Positions 12,738 through 23,499 of a stretch of 53,151 nucleotides of DNA are shown piece after piece. Source of the stretch: Scleroderma bovista (Eukaryota > Basidiomycota > Agaricomycetes > Boletales > Sclerodermataceae). The notes below the pieces were generated by a model, which searched no databases, was not told the DNA's origin, and worked only from the letters and a program-made list of their open reading frames with translations. Location: positions 1-53,151 of the forward strand of contig JAYMGJ010000362.1 of the NCBI GenBank assembly GCA_037178675.1. Direction: 5' to 3'. Position 1 is the stretch's first letter. Every line of letters begins with the position of its first letter. A program made the translations under genes and the position numbers.

Positions 12738-13205
12738 ATGTCAAAGTGCTGATTGGCTGCACGCACACCCAACGTAACTTTTGTGAATGTTTGACTCATC
12801 TCTGAATCAGGTAGAAGGCTAAGATCGATTGCCATGCCGCCAACCGTCTGCTAATCCAGCTCTTTGGATCCGGAAAGTGGTCACAATTGACCAAAAACTC
12901 ACATGAGCGTTAGTATTTAGGTTTGGAATGTAGGTGGCCAACACTTCGGATGGCAGGGGGCCGCTATCGGCCATATGTACCTTTTCTAGGAAGATCGTAA
13001 CGCGCTCCTCCGAGCTGCTGGGGAGTCCCCTTCTTCTGGCCTATTTTCGCAATCTCTGGACACATAATCATCAATCTGCCTATGACATGTGACCAAAAGC
13101 GCTGAGCTTAATGACATGAACTTGCTGTAGAGTACATGCGACCTCATTGGCCCGGAAAGCGTCGACAGAATCTGCATTCTACACCACAGTTGTCTCGCCT
13201 TCCGC
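12738..13205 (+). pseudogene. Broken copy of the BCP1 5' half (unit 3)
   Basis: Heavily decayed. An ATGTCAAA start near 12738, a GTGAATGTT word near 12784, and GCCAACCGTCTGCTAATCCA leading to a TTTGGATCC word near 12845-12870 match exons 1 and 2 of the intact gene at 27785. A later piece (13158-13205, CTGCATTCTACACCACAG) matches the exon 3 region. Stops and indels interrupt every frame. It shares with the copy at 19663 a novel segment beginning GGAAAGTGGTCACAATTGA that the intact gene lacks, so the two copies descend from one already rearranged copy. Confidence 0.75.
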
Positions 13206-13869
13206 ACGAGCAAACAAGGTATCTAAGGTAACGAGAGTCAAAGCTAAATAGGATAGAGTCTTGGCAATGAGATGGGAGCCCTGGCATAGGGGGACGCTTT
13301 TACTCGTCGTAGTCCCTCCGGATTGAGGAGAGATGCACTTTCATCCAGCTGTACCTCACGTTCGAATAGATATTGTATCGTAGTTCGTAGCTGAATAATG
13401 TCAGTCCCTTACGCCATGGTCAGTTAAACACAGTAATAGGAAATAGAGCAGGACCACCACCAAAGCAGAGAACCTATCCCAGAAAAGGAGTGCCATAAAT
13501 TGATATATTCCCTTGCTCGCAGAGCAAAGGGTTCTGGGATTTCATTAAATCGTGGGAACATATCACAACAGAAGACCGTGTGATTCAGTTGACTTATGCA
13601 AGTTGTGCGATACACTTCAGTAGTTACAAGATTTCCATTCGTGAAAGGGTTCTGATAGGCGGCATTTCGAGTATATAAAGGTCAAGGGATACGAAAATGG
13701 AATGATGTAGTCCTCTGGGGTAAGAATACCATACATAGTGACTGACACGGACAGCTTCCTACAGGAGAAGAATAGAAAAAGTGAATGGTAAAGAGAATAA
13801 CGCAATTGCTGGGTCAACGTAAATCCACACACTAACCACTAGACGTGAAATATCCTGTTGGTTAGTGAA
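13206..13869. other. Inter-gene stretch, nothing recognised
   Basis: Between the unit-3 BCP1 remnant and ZF3. No open frame with similarity to a known family and no structured repeat was seen. Confidence 0.4.
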
Positions 13870-15172
13870 TTATGCGTGCGAGCGTGAAACTCTCAAGTGC
13901 ACTTCTCTGACATGTCGGAGGATGCAACCCCGTTTCATTCTCTTCTTCGGTTCACACCATCTACATGAGACGGTCGAATGTCTCGACAGCTGAATGATAC
14001 CATGGGCATTGGCAAAATGGTCTTGGCAATCATAACTGATGGCAGTGTTGCATATACTCCCATCGCTGTCCTTCCAACCGCATTGTTTGGAAAACATGCG
14101 GTCGTTGTGTGCGGATTGTTCTGCTGGAGTAGCAGGAACATGGTCAGCACCTGGTGGGGTTGCGCCAGCTGAAGCTGCGTTAGCCGGGTAATACGACTGG
14201 CTAATGGGAGGGTTTGTCGCTTGCGTGGATGCAGATGGAGAGAAACCCTGAAATGCATTGAGTCAACGGTCGGAATCAACGACAAGACTGGCTCACGCTT
14301 GAATCCATTTGGCGTCTTTCAAGGTCAACTGGGTTGAGGGCTCGAAATGCATGCCAAACTGGTACAGGCGTCAAAGGAGGGTTGTAAATCTCCATTGGGT
14401 GTCCAGTCCAGGAAAGGACTTTATGGGTGCCTGGCAGGTTGGCGTGTACGGGTTGAGCTGGTAGCACCACTGGCTCACAGCAGGGCACGAATCGCTGAGT
14501 GATGTTAACTGGATGGATTTCGACAAGGGAATGCATTCAAATCAATGGTCAATGTCAACAACATGCTTGCTCACCTCCAAATATATTTGGCATCCTTCTA
14601 GAGAAAGCGGGGGAGGGATATTGAAAGCTCGGAGAACGCGCCCACCTGGGACAGTCATCAAAGGAGGATTGTAAATCTCTGTTGAGACAAAGGGGGCAAG
14701 CATCGGAAGATGCGGCACTGCCTTGAAGGGCTTGACGACCGAGAATAGGGCTATGTTCCGGATCTTCCGAGATGGGCTCGGGAGTGACCGGAAACCCCTG
14801 TGCATACGGCCTCCTTGATTGCTGTTGAAACTAGAGAAAGGTTACTCACTTAGTATTGTCGTGAATCAGAGGGGATGGGTTCAAACCTGGTGAGGAACAT
14901 CCGATCTACCATTTCTACAGAAGGATTTGAGTCTCCAGTACCAGATGAAATTATATGTACCTTGATGTTGGGAGGGAATGTCCTAGCCTGGGGCCGCCAA
15001 CGTCTGTGGAAAGAATAGTGTGGTGGACATCATCAAAACCGCTCCCCAAGTGCCTGCGCCCCTCAATATCTCCTTGTACGGAGGGATTTAAGAGAACCGA
15101 GGACACTGGTTGCGCATTTGATCTCCTCTCTATAAAATTAGACATGGATGGACATGTTTGTCCACCTTCCAT
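13870..15172 (-). CDS. ZF3: zinc-finger paralog, coding continuity uncertain
   Basis: Readable parts, 5' to 3': exon 1 (15172-14961, 70 codons plus 2 nt), the 28-nt microexon (14914-14887, coding NGRSDVPHQ), an exon starting at 14830 with FQQQS, two leader-type exons, and the last exon (14247-13870). The leaders are STEIYNPPLMTV, ending at 14575, and EIYNPPLTPVPVW, ending at 14297. The last exon follows a 49-nt intron and holds a complete finger module (CGWKDSDGSIC to HVREVHLRVSR). The leader exon is therefore duplicated. The exon at 14830 runs into the first leader without the intron seen in ZF1 and ZF5 and in another frame, which suggests a small deletion. A weak alternative intron could repair the frame. 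The copy may be non-functional. Confidence 0.5.
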
Positions 15173-15434
15173 ACGTCCAGGAGGATAGGAATGATCAGGA
15201 CAAGGGGTGAACCAGGCCTAAGAGCAAGAAGTGATGGCAGTATAGCGAAGAGGATATGAAAGTAGACGAAAGGTACATTGGAGTCGGGACCAAGCATGTG
15301 TTCTCCTTTTATCGCTGTGGCAGTAGTAAACCAATCATTAAGTACCTCCAGTAGAATGTGCTGTAAAAATCCAGAGGGTATGTCCTGCCATGAACATTGG
15401 GCCGGCGAACGCATTACATAGCCCAATGCGGAAG

Positions 15435-15670
15435 CCTGCCGTCATACGTAAGTTCTTAGAAGCAGTGTTCAGGGCCATGCATAACTTGCTTCGACTTAAC
15501 CACCTCTACCTTCCGCTTCCCGGGGTTCCGCCTCCATGGGCAGGTGGGTCATTCCACTGCAGTCATACAGTCGGTAGACTTCACTTGAATCAGAGCAGTA
15601 TCCAAGCCACGAAGCTGCGCCTTCGCCCATCTGAGGAACCCATCCGTTAGTAGATCTATGGACCAAATTC
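15435..15670. repeat. Array landmark repeat, copy 4
   Basis: Contains GCCGTCATACGTAAG, the core GACTTCACTTGAATCAGAGC, and GTTAGTAGATCTATGG. The last word corresponds to ATTAGTAGATCTATA at 22360 and ATTAGTAGATCTGTA at about 26990. It is upstream of ZF3. Confidence 0.6.
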
Positions 15671-15747
15671 ACTTGGCAACGTGGATAAACACCCACCACT
15701 AATGGCAGCATTCAATCGAACCTACCAGCAACCGAGGCATCCTTGAG

Positions 15748-15978
15748 ATGCTATACAGCAACGTATTCGATCGGAACACCTATGCAGGTCAAGGGGCGGG
15801 TGTGGGACTCGAAAATCCGTTACTTATTCTCTTTTGGCAGGTTCACACGACGAAAACATTGGCGGCCTTCCTAACTGTGCCAGGTATTCAACTTCGATTG
15901 GAATCTGATCAAAGCTACGCACCATCCATTCTGTTATCACAGCTTCCTCCCACAAAAGGTAACATCGACGAGAATTGA
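15748..15978 (+). other. Plus-strand open frame paired with the one in unit 3
   Basis: A 76-codon frame whose C-terminal part (QSYAPSILLSQLPPTKG then NIDEN) parallels the frame at 11623-11883. No known family. See that entry for the caveats. Confidence 0.22.
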
Positions 15979-17193
15979 CGGACAACTCAATTGAGTCGAG
16001 AGGACCACGGAGCTTTGAAGTACCAACCCGAATAGGGATCTGACCACAAAACATATCCACGCTGGCGGAACTGTGAGTATCTATATAGTTAATTGGCGCT
16101 GTCCCGCAGTACCTTCTGGCATTGCGGAGGTGGGATATCGCTGTGGGGCCAGTGTTGGTCATTCCGGACCTTGAATTATTGAACCATTGGTGCAGTCTTT
16201 AGACTGAAGTTGTATTGATGATCTGAAACAGTGAACGGCAACATTCAATTCCATGAGCATCAGTGTCTTGAAGGATGCAACTCTACCTTGCGAGGATCTT
16301 GTGTTAAGAGCTGGCTACATGAATGCACAGGGTAAAATCGAACCATTATTGGAATCATGAAACTGCAAGGCAATCGATAGATATACGTGCAGCATCGTGA
16401 GACGTTTTCGTGGGAGGGGAAAAGCTGCTGTAGAGGCTGCGCTCGAATGCTGTTTGGCTGCATTCCATTATACAATCTGATCTTGCTGTACTTGCTGTCT
16501 GCCAATCTCCCGATCCAGACCACCTGTATGTCCTTTACAAAGATGCATGCGAAAATCAGTGTGTTTCCATACTTACGAGTGCTATCGCACCGCGAAAAGG
16601 CGCCACCGACAGGTAACACAGCTGCAACGGCTTGCTGTTCTATTCGGCACGCGTACCTGGCTGTTCTGTTGGAAATCGATGCACTGGTTAACCATGGGTC
16701 GACACGCGAAAGGGGTGGAATGTCGAGATGGAGTGCGGCAACATCGGCGCAGCACTACAAGCGAAACTTAGATAAGACTACTCGGACAGTGATGTCGGAT
16801 GATGCCATCGGTCTAAGGAGGTTGGGCGATTTTTTTTTTTCATTGAGGTATGTGTCATTGTTTGTGTATGTCTTATCAGCCTGGAAACTGTTCGCTTTTC
16901 GTCATCCACGTGTGAGATCCGCGTGCAATCCGCGTGCGTGTATCAAATTGACAGGAACTATCGTGGCTTCTCCGCGGAGCACCGTTGTCTGACGGGAGGC
17001 TACCTGAGGCTACGTGACGTTTTCAACAGCAGTTCTGCTAGTGACGATTGGCTTGTTTTCACGCACGTGTTCCACAAACAGGATGCCTGCCGATTCGAAC
17101 GAGCTCAGATTCACTATTGTTATTGTTAGTTCATTTCCAGCCAAGAGGTGCTGGTTTTATGTGTACAAGAGAGAAAATATGACAAGAAATGAA
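15979..17193. other. Inter-gene stretch of unit 4
   Basis: Open frames here start at GTG or show no recognisable domain. Bases 16600-16750 share words with 2900-3000 in unit 1. A run of ten T lies at about 16831. No BCP1 remnant is recognisable in this unit. Confidence 0.35.
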
Positions 17194-18538
17194 CTAGTCC
17201 GTCTTCATGCGCCGAACCCGCAGGTGCGCTTCTCTAATATGACGGACGAAGCAACCCCTTGTCATTTTCTTACCCGAGTCGCACCATCTACATGTGACCT
17301 TAGTGCGTGCTGACCTTGGTAATGCCATGGGCATTCGCAAAGTGATCCTGGCAGTTATAAGTGACATCAACGCCGCATGTATGCCCATTTTCATCTTTCC
17401 AACCGCACGGCACGGTGCGGGTGCGACAGGTGGACAGCTTCACTGCAGTAGTTATCTGGGTGGAAGTGGATGGGGGAAGCCCCTGGAATGCATCTGAATC
17501 AACGATCTAGTTTAATGACACCATTGCTCACCCCTGAATGCATTTGACATCCTTTCGGACCAAGGACATCGTTTGCATGTGGAGGAGTATGAGGTTCGCT
17601 GAATAATGTTGCCTGAGCGGATGCGGATGGGAGGAAGGCCTGAAATGGATCAGAGCCAACCGTGCGGTTGACTGAAACGATTGTTTCGTGTCCTTCCTGA
17701 CCAGGAACATCGTGGACACCTGGCAGAATACATGGGTAGCCCTGGTTGTACAACTGGCCAACAAGAGGGTTTGAGTCGCTGGTTGACATTGCCTGGGTGG
17801 AAGGAAAAACTTGAAAGGGAATCGAGTCAACCGTCTGGTTGAAAGACACAGCTATTGGGCGTTCATCTTGACCAGAGGCATTGTGGAAAGCTAGCAGAGC
17901 ATATGGGCTGTTCTGGTCGCACGGCTGGTCCATGGGAGGGTTTGAGCCACTGGATGACGTTGCATGGGTGTAAAAAGATGGGAGGAAATCCTATGTATTT
18001 TAAGTCAACAATTTGATTCTATGACATGACTGTTCACCTCATAATGCATCTGGTGTCCTGTCAGACAAATAGGAGATGGAAAGTAACCCAGGTCGGCCAT
18101 CAAAGGAGGGAGGCAAACTTTCGCTGAGAAAGGGGAAACGACTGTGGAGGGGTGTGCAGTGCGTAGCTGTACCGAGTAAGTATTCTTATGACCACAAATG
18201 TGCAGTGGCAAAGCTTACTATCATTGATGATGCCTGCGGAGAGGTCGCCCAGAAGGATTCCATGGCCGAGAATGGATCTTCTGTAGTATCCAGGACGGGC
18301 ATAGGTGTCGTCACACAGGATGGTTGTTGGAACTGATCCTCTAGCATGGAGCAGGGAGTGATGTGTGGTGAAACATCCAAAACATCATTTCTATATTTGA
18401 AGGCAAGGATGTGAGTCCCGGCAGTGAATGATAATATTATGCGTACATCGAGATTGGGTGTCTGGGTCCGAAGACACCAGCAGCGGGATAGGTCCCTTTG
18501 GAGCCATACAGAGTGGAGTGTGATCGCCTAACGATCAT
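17194..18538 (-). pseudogene. ZF4: zinc-finger paralog truncated by a 2-nt deletion in the finger module
   Basis: Exons: 18538-18447, 18390-18219, 18166-18038, 17990-17532 and 17482 onward. All phases agree, and two introns are 47 and 49 nt. Exon 1 starts MIVRRSHSTLYG. Exon 2 reads through the microexon region and contains DQFQQPS. The long exon 4 holds repeats of about 40 residues, such as NQTVDSIPFQVFPSTQA and NRTVGSDPFQAFLPS. The first half of the finger is intact (CGWKDENGHTC to HFANAHGITK). There, compared with ZF6, two bases are missing near 17310, so the frame meets TAA at 17302-17300. The predicted product is 344 aa and loses the C-x2-C...H...H half. That half is still well preserved in another frame down to 17194, so the break is recent or an assembly error. 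Confidence 0.65.
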
Positions 18539-18680
18539 ATGTCTCGCCATCTACGAAGGACAAAATAATAGGAAAGAACGGAGGCAGGATAGTGAAAATG
18601 AGACGGGATATGCAGAGAAATGAGGGTGAAGGCAGGTAAGTTGGGGGAGATCCCAAGTTGCTTGGAATGAGATACACGTC

Positions 18681-18690
18681 TTATAAACTG
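18681..18690 (-). promoter_or_regulatory. TATA-like box of ZF4
   Basis: The minus strand reads CAGTTTATAAGACG across this point, about 145 nt before the ATG at 18538. The downstream GAGATACACGTCTTATAAAC region (plus-strand reading) closely matches the ZF6 promoter at 26733-26755. Confidence 0.5.
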
Positions 18691-18779
18691 GCTGGTGGCG
18701 TTGCGCAAAACATTGTCTAAGCGAACTTTGGTGGCCCATTCCTTCCTGTCCCTGAGTTGTTTAGTGTTCGACAGGTGGA

Positions 18780-18965
18780 AGCTCGCCATCATATGTAAGT
18801 GTGCCGCGTTTGTTCATGGACATGCTCTAGACAAGGGCTCCGCATGCAACAGTAGATGGTTATGTACCTCGCCATAAGACAGCTAGAAGACTCACCTGAG
18901 TCAAACATCATGTCCACGCCGAGGAACCTATCCATTAGTAAATCCATAAACAATTCCACGCAACA
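18780..18965. repeat. Array landmark repeat, copy 5
   Basis: GCCATCATATGTAAG, CCATAAGACAGCTAGAAGA, and a CACCTGAGTCAAACATC word. These are nearly the same words as copy 7 at 26850-27015, making units 4 and 6 the closest pair by eye. Confidence 0.65.
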
Positions 18966-19662
18966 GATTAACAGAGATGGTCCGTGGTCCGAACATGATG
19001 CCGCCCGGATCTGCTTAATAAATTGGGGGTGTTAACCGTAATAGTGCAAAGTTTAAGGGATGTGATGGCTGGCTACGTGATCAGTCGAAGAGACTAAGGC
19101 TATGCGCCCGACGGGTGTTGGATTGATCGGGTTTGATCCAAGCGGTGATTAAAAGAACGCCGAATACTTCGCACCGCAGGGCTGCGTCCTTTGGAAATGT
19201 TGGCAAACGTGGTCAATGGTGCTTTGTATGGTAAAATGTTCCCCAGCGGATCGTCAATGAACATGTGAATTAAAACATTGGATTCAGTGGTGTTATAATA
19301 ACGTTAGAGTCTTGGAGGTTGAAGTAGTAGATCGACATTGTATGAAGCAAGATTTGAATCAGCGCCCACGGACCGAACTGTTTCTAAATCACGTGAAGAT
19401 TCCAACTCACCATTGACCTTGAAGAATGTGACTAGTAGGTTGGAGTCCTGACTGGAATTCGAGGGTCTTGGCGCTCATCGCGGCCACTCATGCCTTACTT
19501 ACTTATATATACCACCATGGCGACTTTCAGGTCCAGTTCCCACGGGACTAGCTACTATGTACCACCGAAGTTGGCAGTTCGCTTGTCGTTGTACATTTGA
19601 CATTCGGCTGGCCTCCAACTGATTTTGTACTCTGCAAGGACTTGTCCAGCTTCGGATCATAA
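18966..19662. other. Former BCP1 upstream region (unit 5)
   Basis: No gene. The words CGACGGGTGTTGGATTG and TGATTAAAAGAACGCCGAA near 19110-19160 match the DNA upstream of intact BCP1 at about 27435-27480. The duplication therefore carried the BCP1 upstream region as well as its first exons. Confidence 0.5.
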
Positions 19663-20080
19663 ATGTCAAAAAGGAAAAAGAGTGTTGATGCAGACGTTGA
19701 TCAAGACGTTTCTGAATCCTGATGAAGAGGTATGTACCCTTGACGTGGTGCAGGGTTCTCGTCACTGATACCACTAGTTCAGTAGACTGTCACTTTCGTG
19801 AATGTTGACTTTGACTTCTTCAATCTGAATCCTGAGGTTGATTACCATGCTATCGACCGTCTGCTAATCCAGCTCTATGGATCCGGAAAGTGGTCACAAT
19901 TGATCAAAAATTCACATGAGTTTTATTTAGGTTTGGAATGTAACCAACAATGGCAGCCCGGATCGGCCATATCTAGAAGGATCGCAGCCGGAAAGCGTCA
20001 ACAGAATCTGCATTCTACACCACAGTTGTCTCGCCTCCTGCCTCTAAAGACCAGGTCCAGGATCAAGCTTCACAACAACA
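19663..20080 (+). pseudogene. Broken copy of the BCP1 5' half (unit 5)
   Basis: Clear relative of the intact gene at 27785. Exon 1 starts at 19663 (MSKRKKSVDADVD) but carries a 7-nt insertion that ends the frame after about 19 codons. The GTATGT intron is preserved, with exon 2 resuming at 19786 (VNVDFDFFNLNPEVDYHA). After QLYGS the sequence leaves BCP1 for a segment also present at 12871. A piece of exon 3 then reappears at about 19990-20080 in another frame (FYTTVV, then KDQVQDQAS). The second half of BCP1 is absent. The product cannot be a working BCP1. Confidence 0.85.
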
Positions 20081-20216
20081 GAGAGAGACTTCTATATTTC
20101 TATAACCGCTACAAGGAAACGAACGCACTAGTAAGGCACAGTGTAAAATAGCCGTAGGAGTGTAATGTACTTTGGACAATTATACCCCGTGATCGTCAAC
20201 GAAATGTGAGATCATA

Positions 20217-21893
20217 TCACGCGGGGCGGCGATCTACGCGTCCTGAGCGGGAAACCCTCAAGTGGGTTTCCCTAATATGCCGGAGGAAGCAATCCCGTCT
20301 GATTCTGTAATCCGGCTTGCACCATCGACATGAGACTATTGTATGTGCTGGTAAATTGATAATGCCATGAACGCCCGCAAAATGGAGCTGGCATTCATAA
20401 TCGATCGTATGGCCACATGTAACCCCGTCCTCGTCTTCCCAACCGCACTGCGTACAAGCGATCATGGTGTCACGAGGCGTGGGCTCAGCTGGAGTAGAAG
20501 GGGTATTATTAGCATATGGTGGAGCGGTGCTAGCTGGGACATCTGGCTGATAGTCTGGCTGGCTCACAGAAGGGTTTGGGTTATTAGATGACGTTGCTTG
20601 AGTGGAAATGGGTGGGGAAAAGCCGTGAAATGCATTCGAGCCAATAGCTGTGTTAATGACACGCCTGCGGCCCATTCGGCGGCGGCCTTTAGGTGAATTG
20701 GCGGTGGGAGTATCAGAGTCCACATGAGGGTTTGTGTCGTTGTGTTGCATCGCCTGGGTGGAAGCAGACGAGTAGTAGAAACTTTGAAATATATTCGAGT
20801 CGGAGGAACGACATGTTTGCTCCATTTGGCGTCCTTGCAAATCTATATGATGTGTGGTGTTGGAGGTTTTGGGGAAGTGCCATAGTATTGGAGTGGGAGT
20901 CGAAGGAGAGCTACAAGCATCCGTTGGGTGTCCAGCCCCGCAAGGGGTACTACTATAGGCACCCGGCGGAGATTTGTCCGTCGGAGTATGTGGGTTATCC
21001 TGATAGTTCCACTGGCTCCCAGCACAGTTAGGGTTTCTGGCTGATGTTGCCTGGGTCAATACAGATGGGAGGAAGCCTTGAAGTGGATTCAAGTCAACTT
21101 CCAGACAGTTGAACGGATCGACTGTTTGGCGTCGAGCGTGGACACCTGAACCCTGATATGTAGTCGAATCAACAGTCTGGTTCAACGACATGGTTGCTCA
21201 CTTCGAAATGCATTTGTGTTCCTGTTAGACCAACAGGGGGAGTGAGGTTAACTGGAACGACCGTAAAAGGAGAGTTGTAAAACTCCGTTCGGAAAGAAGG
21301 AACAAAAGGCTAGGGGTGTGGGTAAGATTATGGTTACAAGCAAGTGGCCAAACCTACCACCGTCGAAGGACCTCTGGGTGGGGTGCCATGAAGGGCTCCA
21401 TGACTGAGGATGGGGGGAACAAAATGTCCCAGAGCGGGGGGATAGGAGGGGGGTGGGGGTAGGGGTGGTAGTAGTTGCACAGTCGCTGTCGATAGGCCTT
21501 GCGCATAGTATGTGCCACTTGATTGTGGTTGAAACTAGGAAAAGGTTGGCCACTTGATTTTATAATGGAACCAGAAGATGGGTTCAAACCTGGTTAGGAA
21601 CACTCAAGCTACCATTTCTACAGTTGAAGGTAGGGATGTGAGCCCCTAGTAGCACCAGATGATGAGATTATGTACTACCTTGGCGTCAAAAGGGGATATT
21701 CCGGTTCCAGGGCGCCAGCGCCAGTGGGAAAAGTAGTGCAAGGATCAGAGTTTCTCAGAAAAGGTCTTCTGAGTCGGAGTCCTTGGATATCTCCTCGCAT
21801 AGACTCATTTTCGAGAAGTAGAGGAAATGTTTGCGAGTTTGGCCATTCCTCGCCGGGAGGGAGGGGCAAACTTTGTGGTCGGCCACGTTCCAT
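20217..21893 (-). CDS. ZF5: largest zinc-finger paralog (about 487 aa if one missing base is allowed)
   Basis: Exons: 21893-21679 (starting MERGRPQS), microexon 21617-21591, 21534-21358 (FQPQSSGTYYAQ), 21309-21202 (leader exon, TEFYNSPF), and 21152-20217 (311 codons plus stop). Introns are 61, 56, 48 and 49 nt. The last exon contains internal repeats of about 40 residues (STQATS-type words with Asn/Pro-rich spacers) and ends with an intact finger module (CGWEDEDGVTC to HIRETHLRVSR). All exons and phases fit except the microexon, which has 27 nt where ZF1 and ZF3 have 28. That shifts the frame at about residue 80, so the gene is either recently broken, uses another splice, or has a one-base sequence error. 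No TATA box comparable to the other copies was seen. Confidence 0.6.
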
Positions 21894-22134
21894 ATATCTA
21901 GGAGGAGATCAAAGGTTGCGACGAGAAGGGAGGAATCAAAAACAACGAAGAAAACAGTCAAGGTAATATAGCGCAATGGAGCTTGGAGCGCTCTAAGTAT
22001 TTCGATGCCGCACACCGATCTATTATATGTAATATTAAAAGACATGCTGTACGACTGGCGAAAAGCCAAAGACAGTGCTAGCGAACGGAATGAGACGGAC
22101 ACTGAGCAGCAGGCCAGCTACGCACTAAGATGAT

Positions 22135-22390
22135 GCCATGCTCATACGCGTGGCGGCCTGCCATTACTATATGGAAGCTGTAATATTGTGTAGGGTTCAC
22201 GGTCCTAGTACTTCATAGCTTTCTACACACCAGTGTTTCACCTGCAGGGGCATTCTGATACGCGGTTATACAGCTAGAAGATCTACTTGATTTAGACAAG
22301 TATGTCAGAACCATGACAAGTTAGCAAGGGCGCGCAACCATCCCGGATGAACCCGCTCATTAGTAGATCTATATATAAAATTGACTGGTG
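22135..22390. repeat. Array landmark repeat, copy 6
   Basis: Core CAGCTAGAAGATCTACTTGA at about 22270, then CATTAGTAGATCTATATATA. It is upstream of ZF5. The following 22390-23040 resembles 340-960 (unit 1) and 7085-7760 (unit 2). Confidence 0.6.
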
Positions 22391-23450
22391 ATCCGAATGT
22401 CATCCTACCTGATTTTAAGTGAACGATTAACGAAAGCGAGCGATGGTGAGGAGACCATATTTCCAGAGATCGATAGATACTCAATGCTAATGCCATCGGC
22501 ATTCGAAAGGTGTAATTGGGAATCAGCTGTAGAACCAACATTTCATGATGAGTATCAGGTCTGTGGAATCTTCCGTTGTGTTCATCGCCTGTGTGGCTGA
22601 ACCCAACAGTGAGGCGCTGTCAGATGTATACAGCAAGGCATTGAGACAGCACATGTCGTTTTGATTCTTGTTCCACCCATTGGATATCGACAGCAATTTT
22701 TTTGGTGCTCAAAACTCGTATCGTCGCGGCCAAACTTGGCATGTCCAGATATGCCAAGACATGTCATGAGGGAGAGAGTCACCGCAGACGGTTGCTGTCG
22801 AAATGACAGATTCACAGCATACAGCTTGGAAACCGAAGGAAAGGGAAAAAATATAGTCATCTTTATCAACTGTTTCGATAATTCAGTTTCGATCAGAATC
22901 CGATCAATGGTGTGCACCTCCCTGCCATGCTGTTATCACAGCACCCTTGCCATATAGGTAACAGCGATGAGAACCGATGGACAACTTTGACCTGACCATA
23001 GGGGTTCGAAGAACAAGCTCGAGTCGGAGATCCCCGCGCGCTGCTTGCTAGCCACGCGTTGGCGTCGAATGGATCCTGGACTCTGAGTACGTTTGGACTA
23101 AAAGCGAGATTGGTGAGTGGCTACAGCATCGCATCAGCTTCTGTCGTAGCCGCAGGGGGGCTACATTCCTGTGCGTTGAACCTCCCGCACTCTAGATCTT
23201 GAAAACGGGGAACTTTGAACCGTGGGCAAGGTACTATAGTATACTGCAGTTGCTGTGGACAATCTGAAGACCAGCGAACCCCGACATTGAATGTAGTGGG
23301 AATTAGAGTCTTCGAGGACGTACCACCTTCAAGTGTGAAAGATCTGGTCGAGGCTACATGAATCAGCACCTACGAAGAATTCGGAATAGTGGAATTGAAG
23401 GGATTGCTGGCAGCGATGGGCAGAGGGGGTGTTGCGGTGTTAGTTGCAAG
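22391..23450. other. Inter-gene stretch of unit 6
   Basis: Decayed unit sequence with words shared with units 1, 2 and 4, for example CTGTTATCACAGC and GGTAACAGCGATGAGAA. No supportable gene. Confidence 0.35.
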
Positions 23451-23499
23451 CCCTGTCGTGCTTATATCCCGGGATAAAGTTGATTGATTTAGTCACCGT

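Noticed and set aside
16387..16992. 201-codon plus-strand frame in unit 4
   Set aside because: Starts at GTG, has no domain, and the related stretch in unit 1 is not open in a consistent frame. Probably chance.
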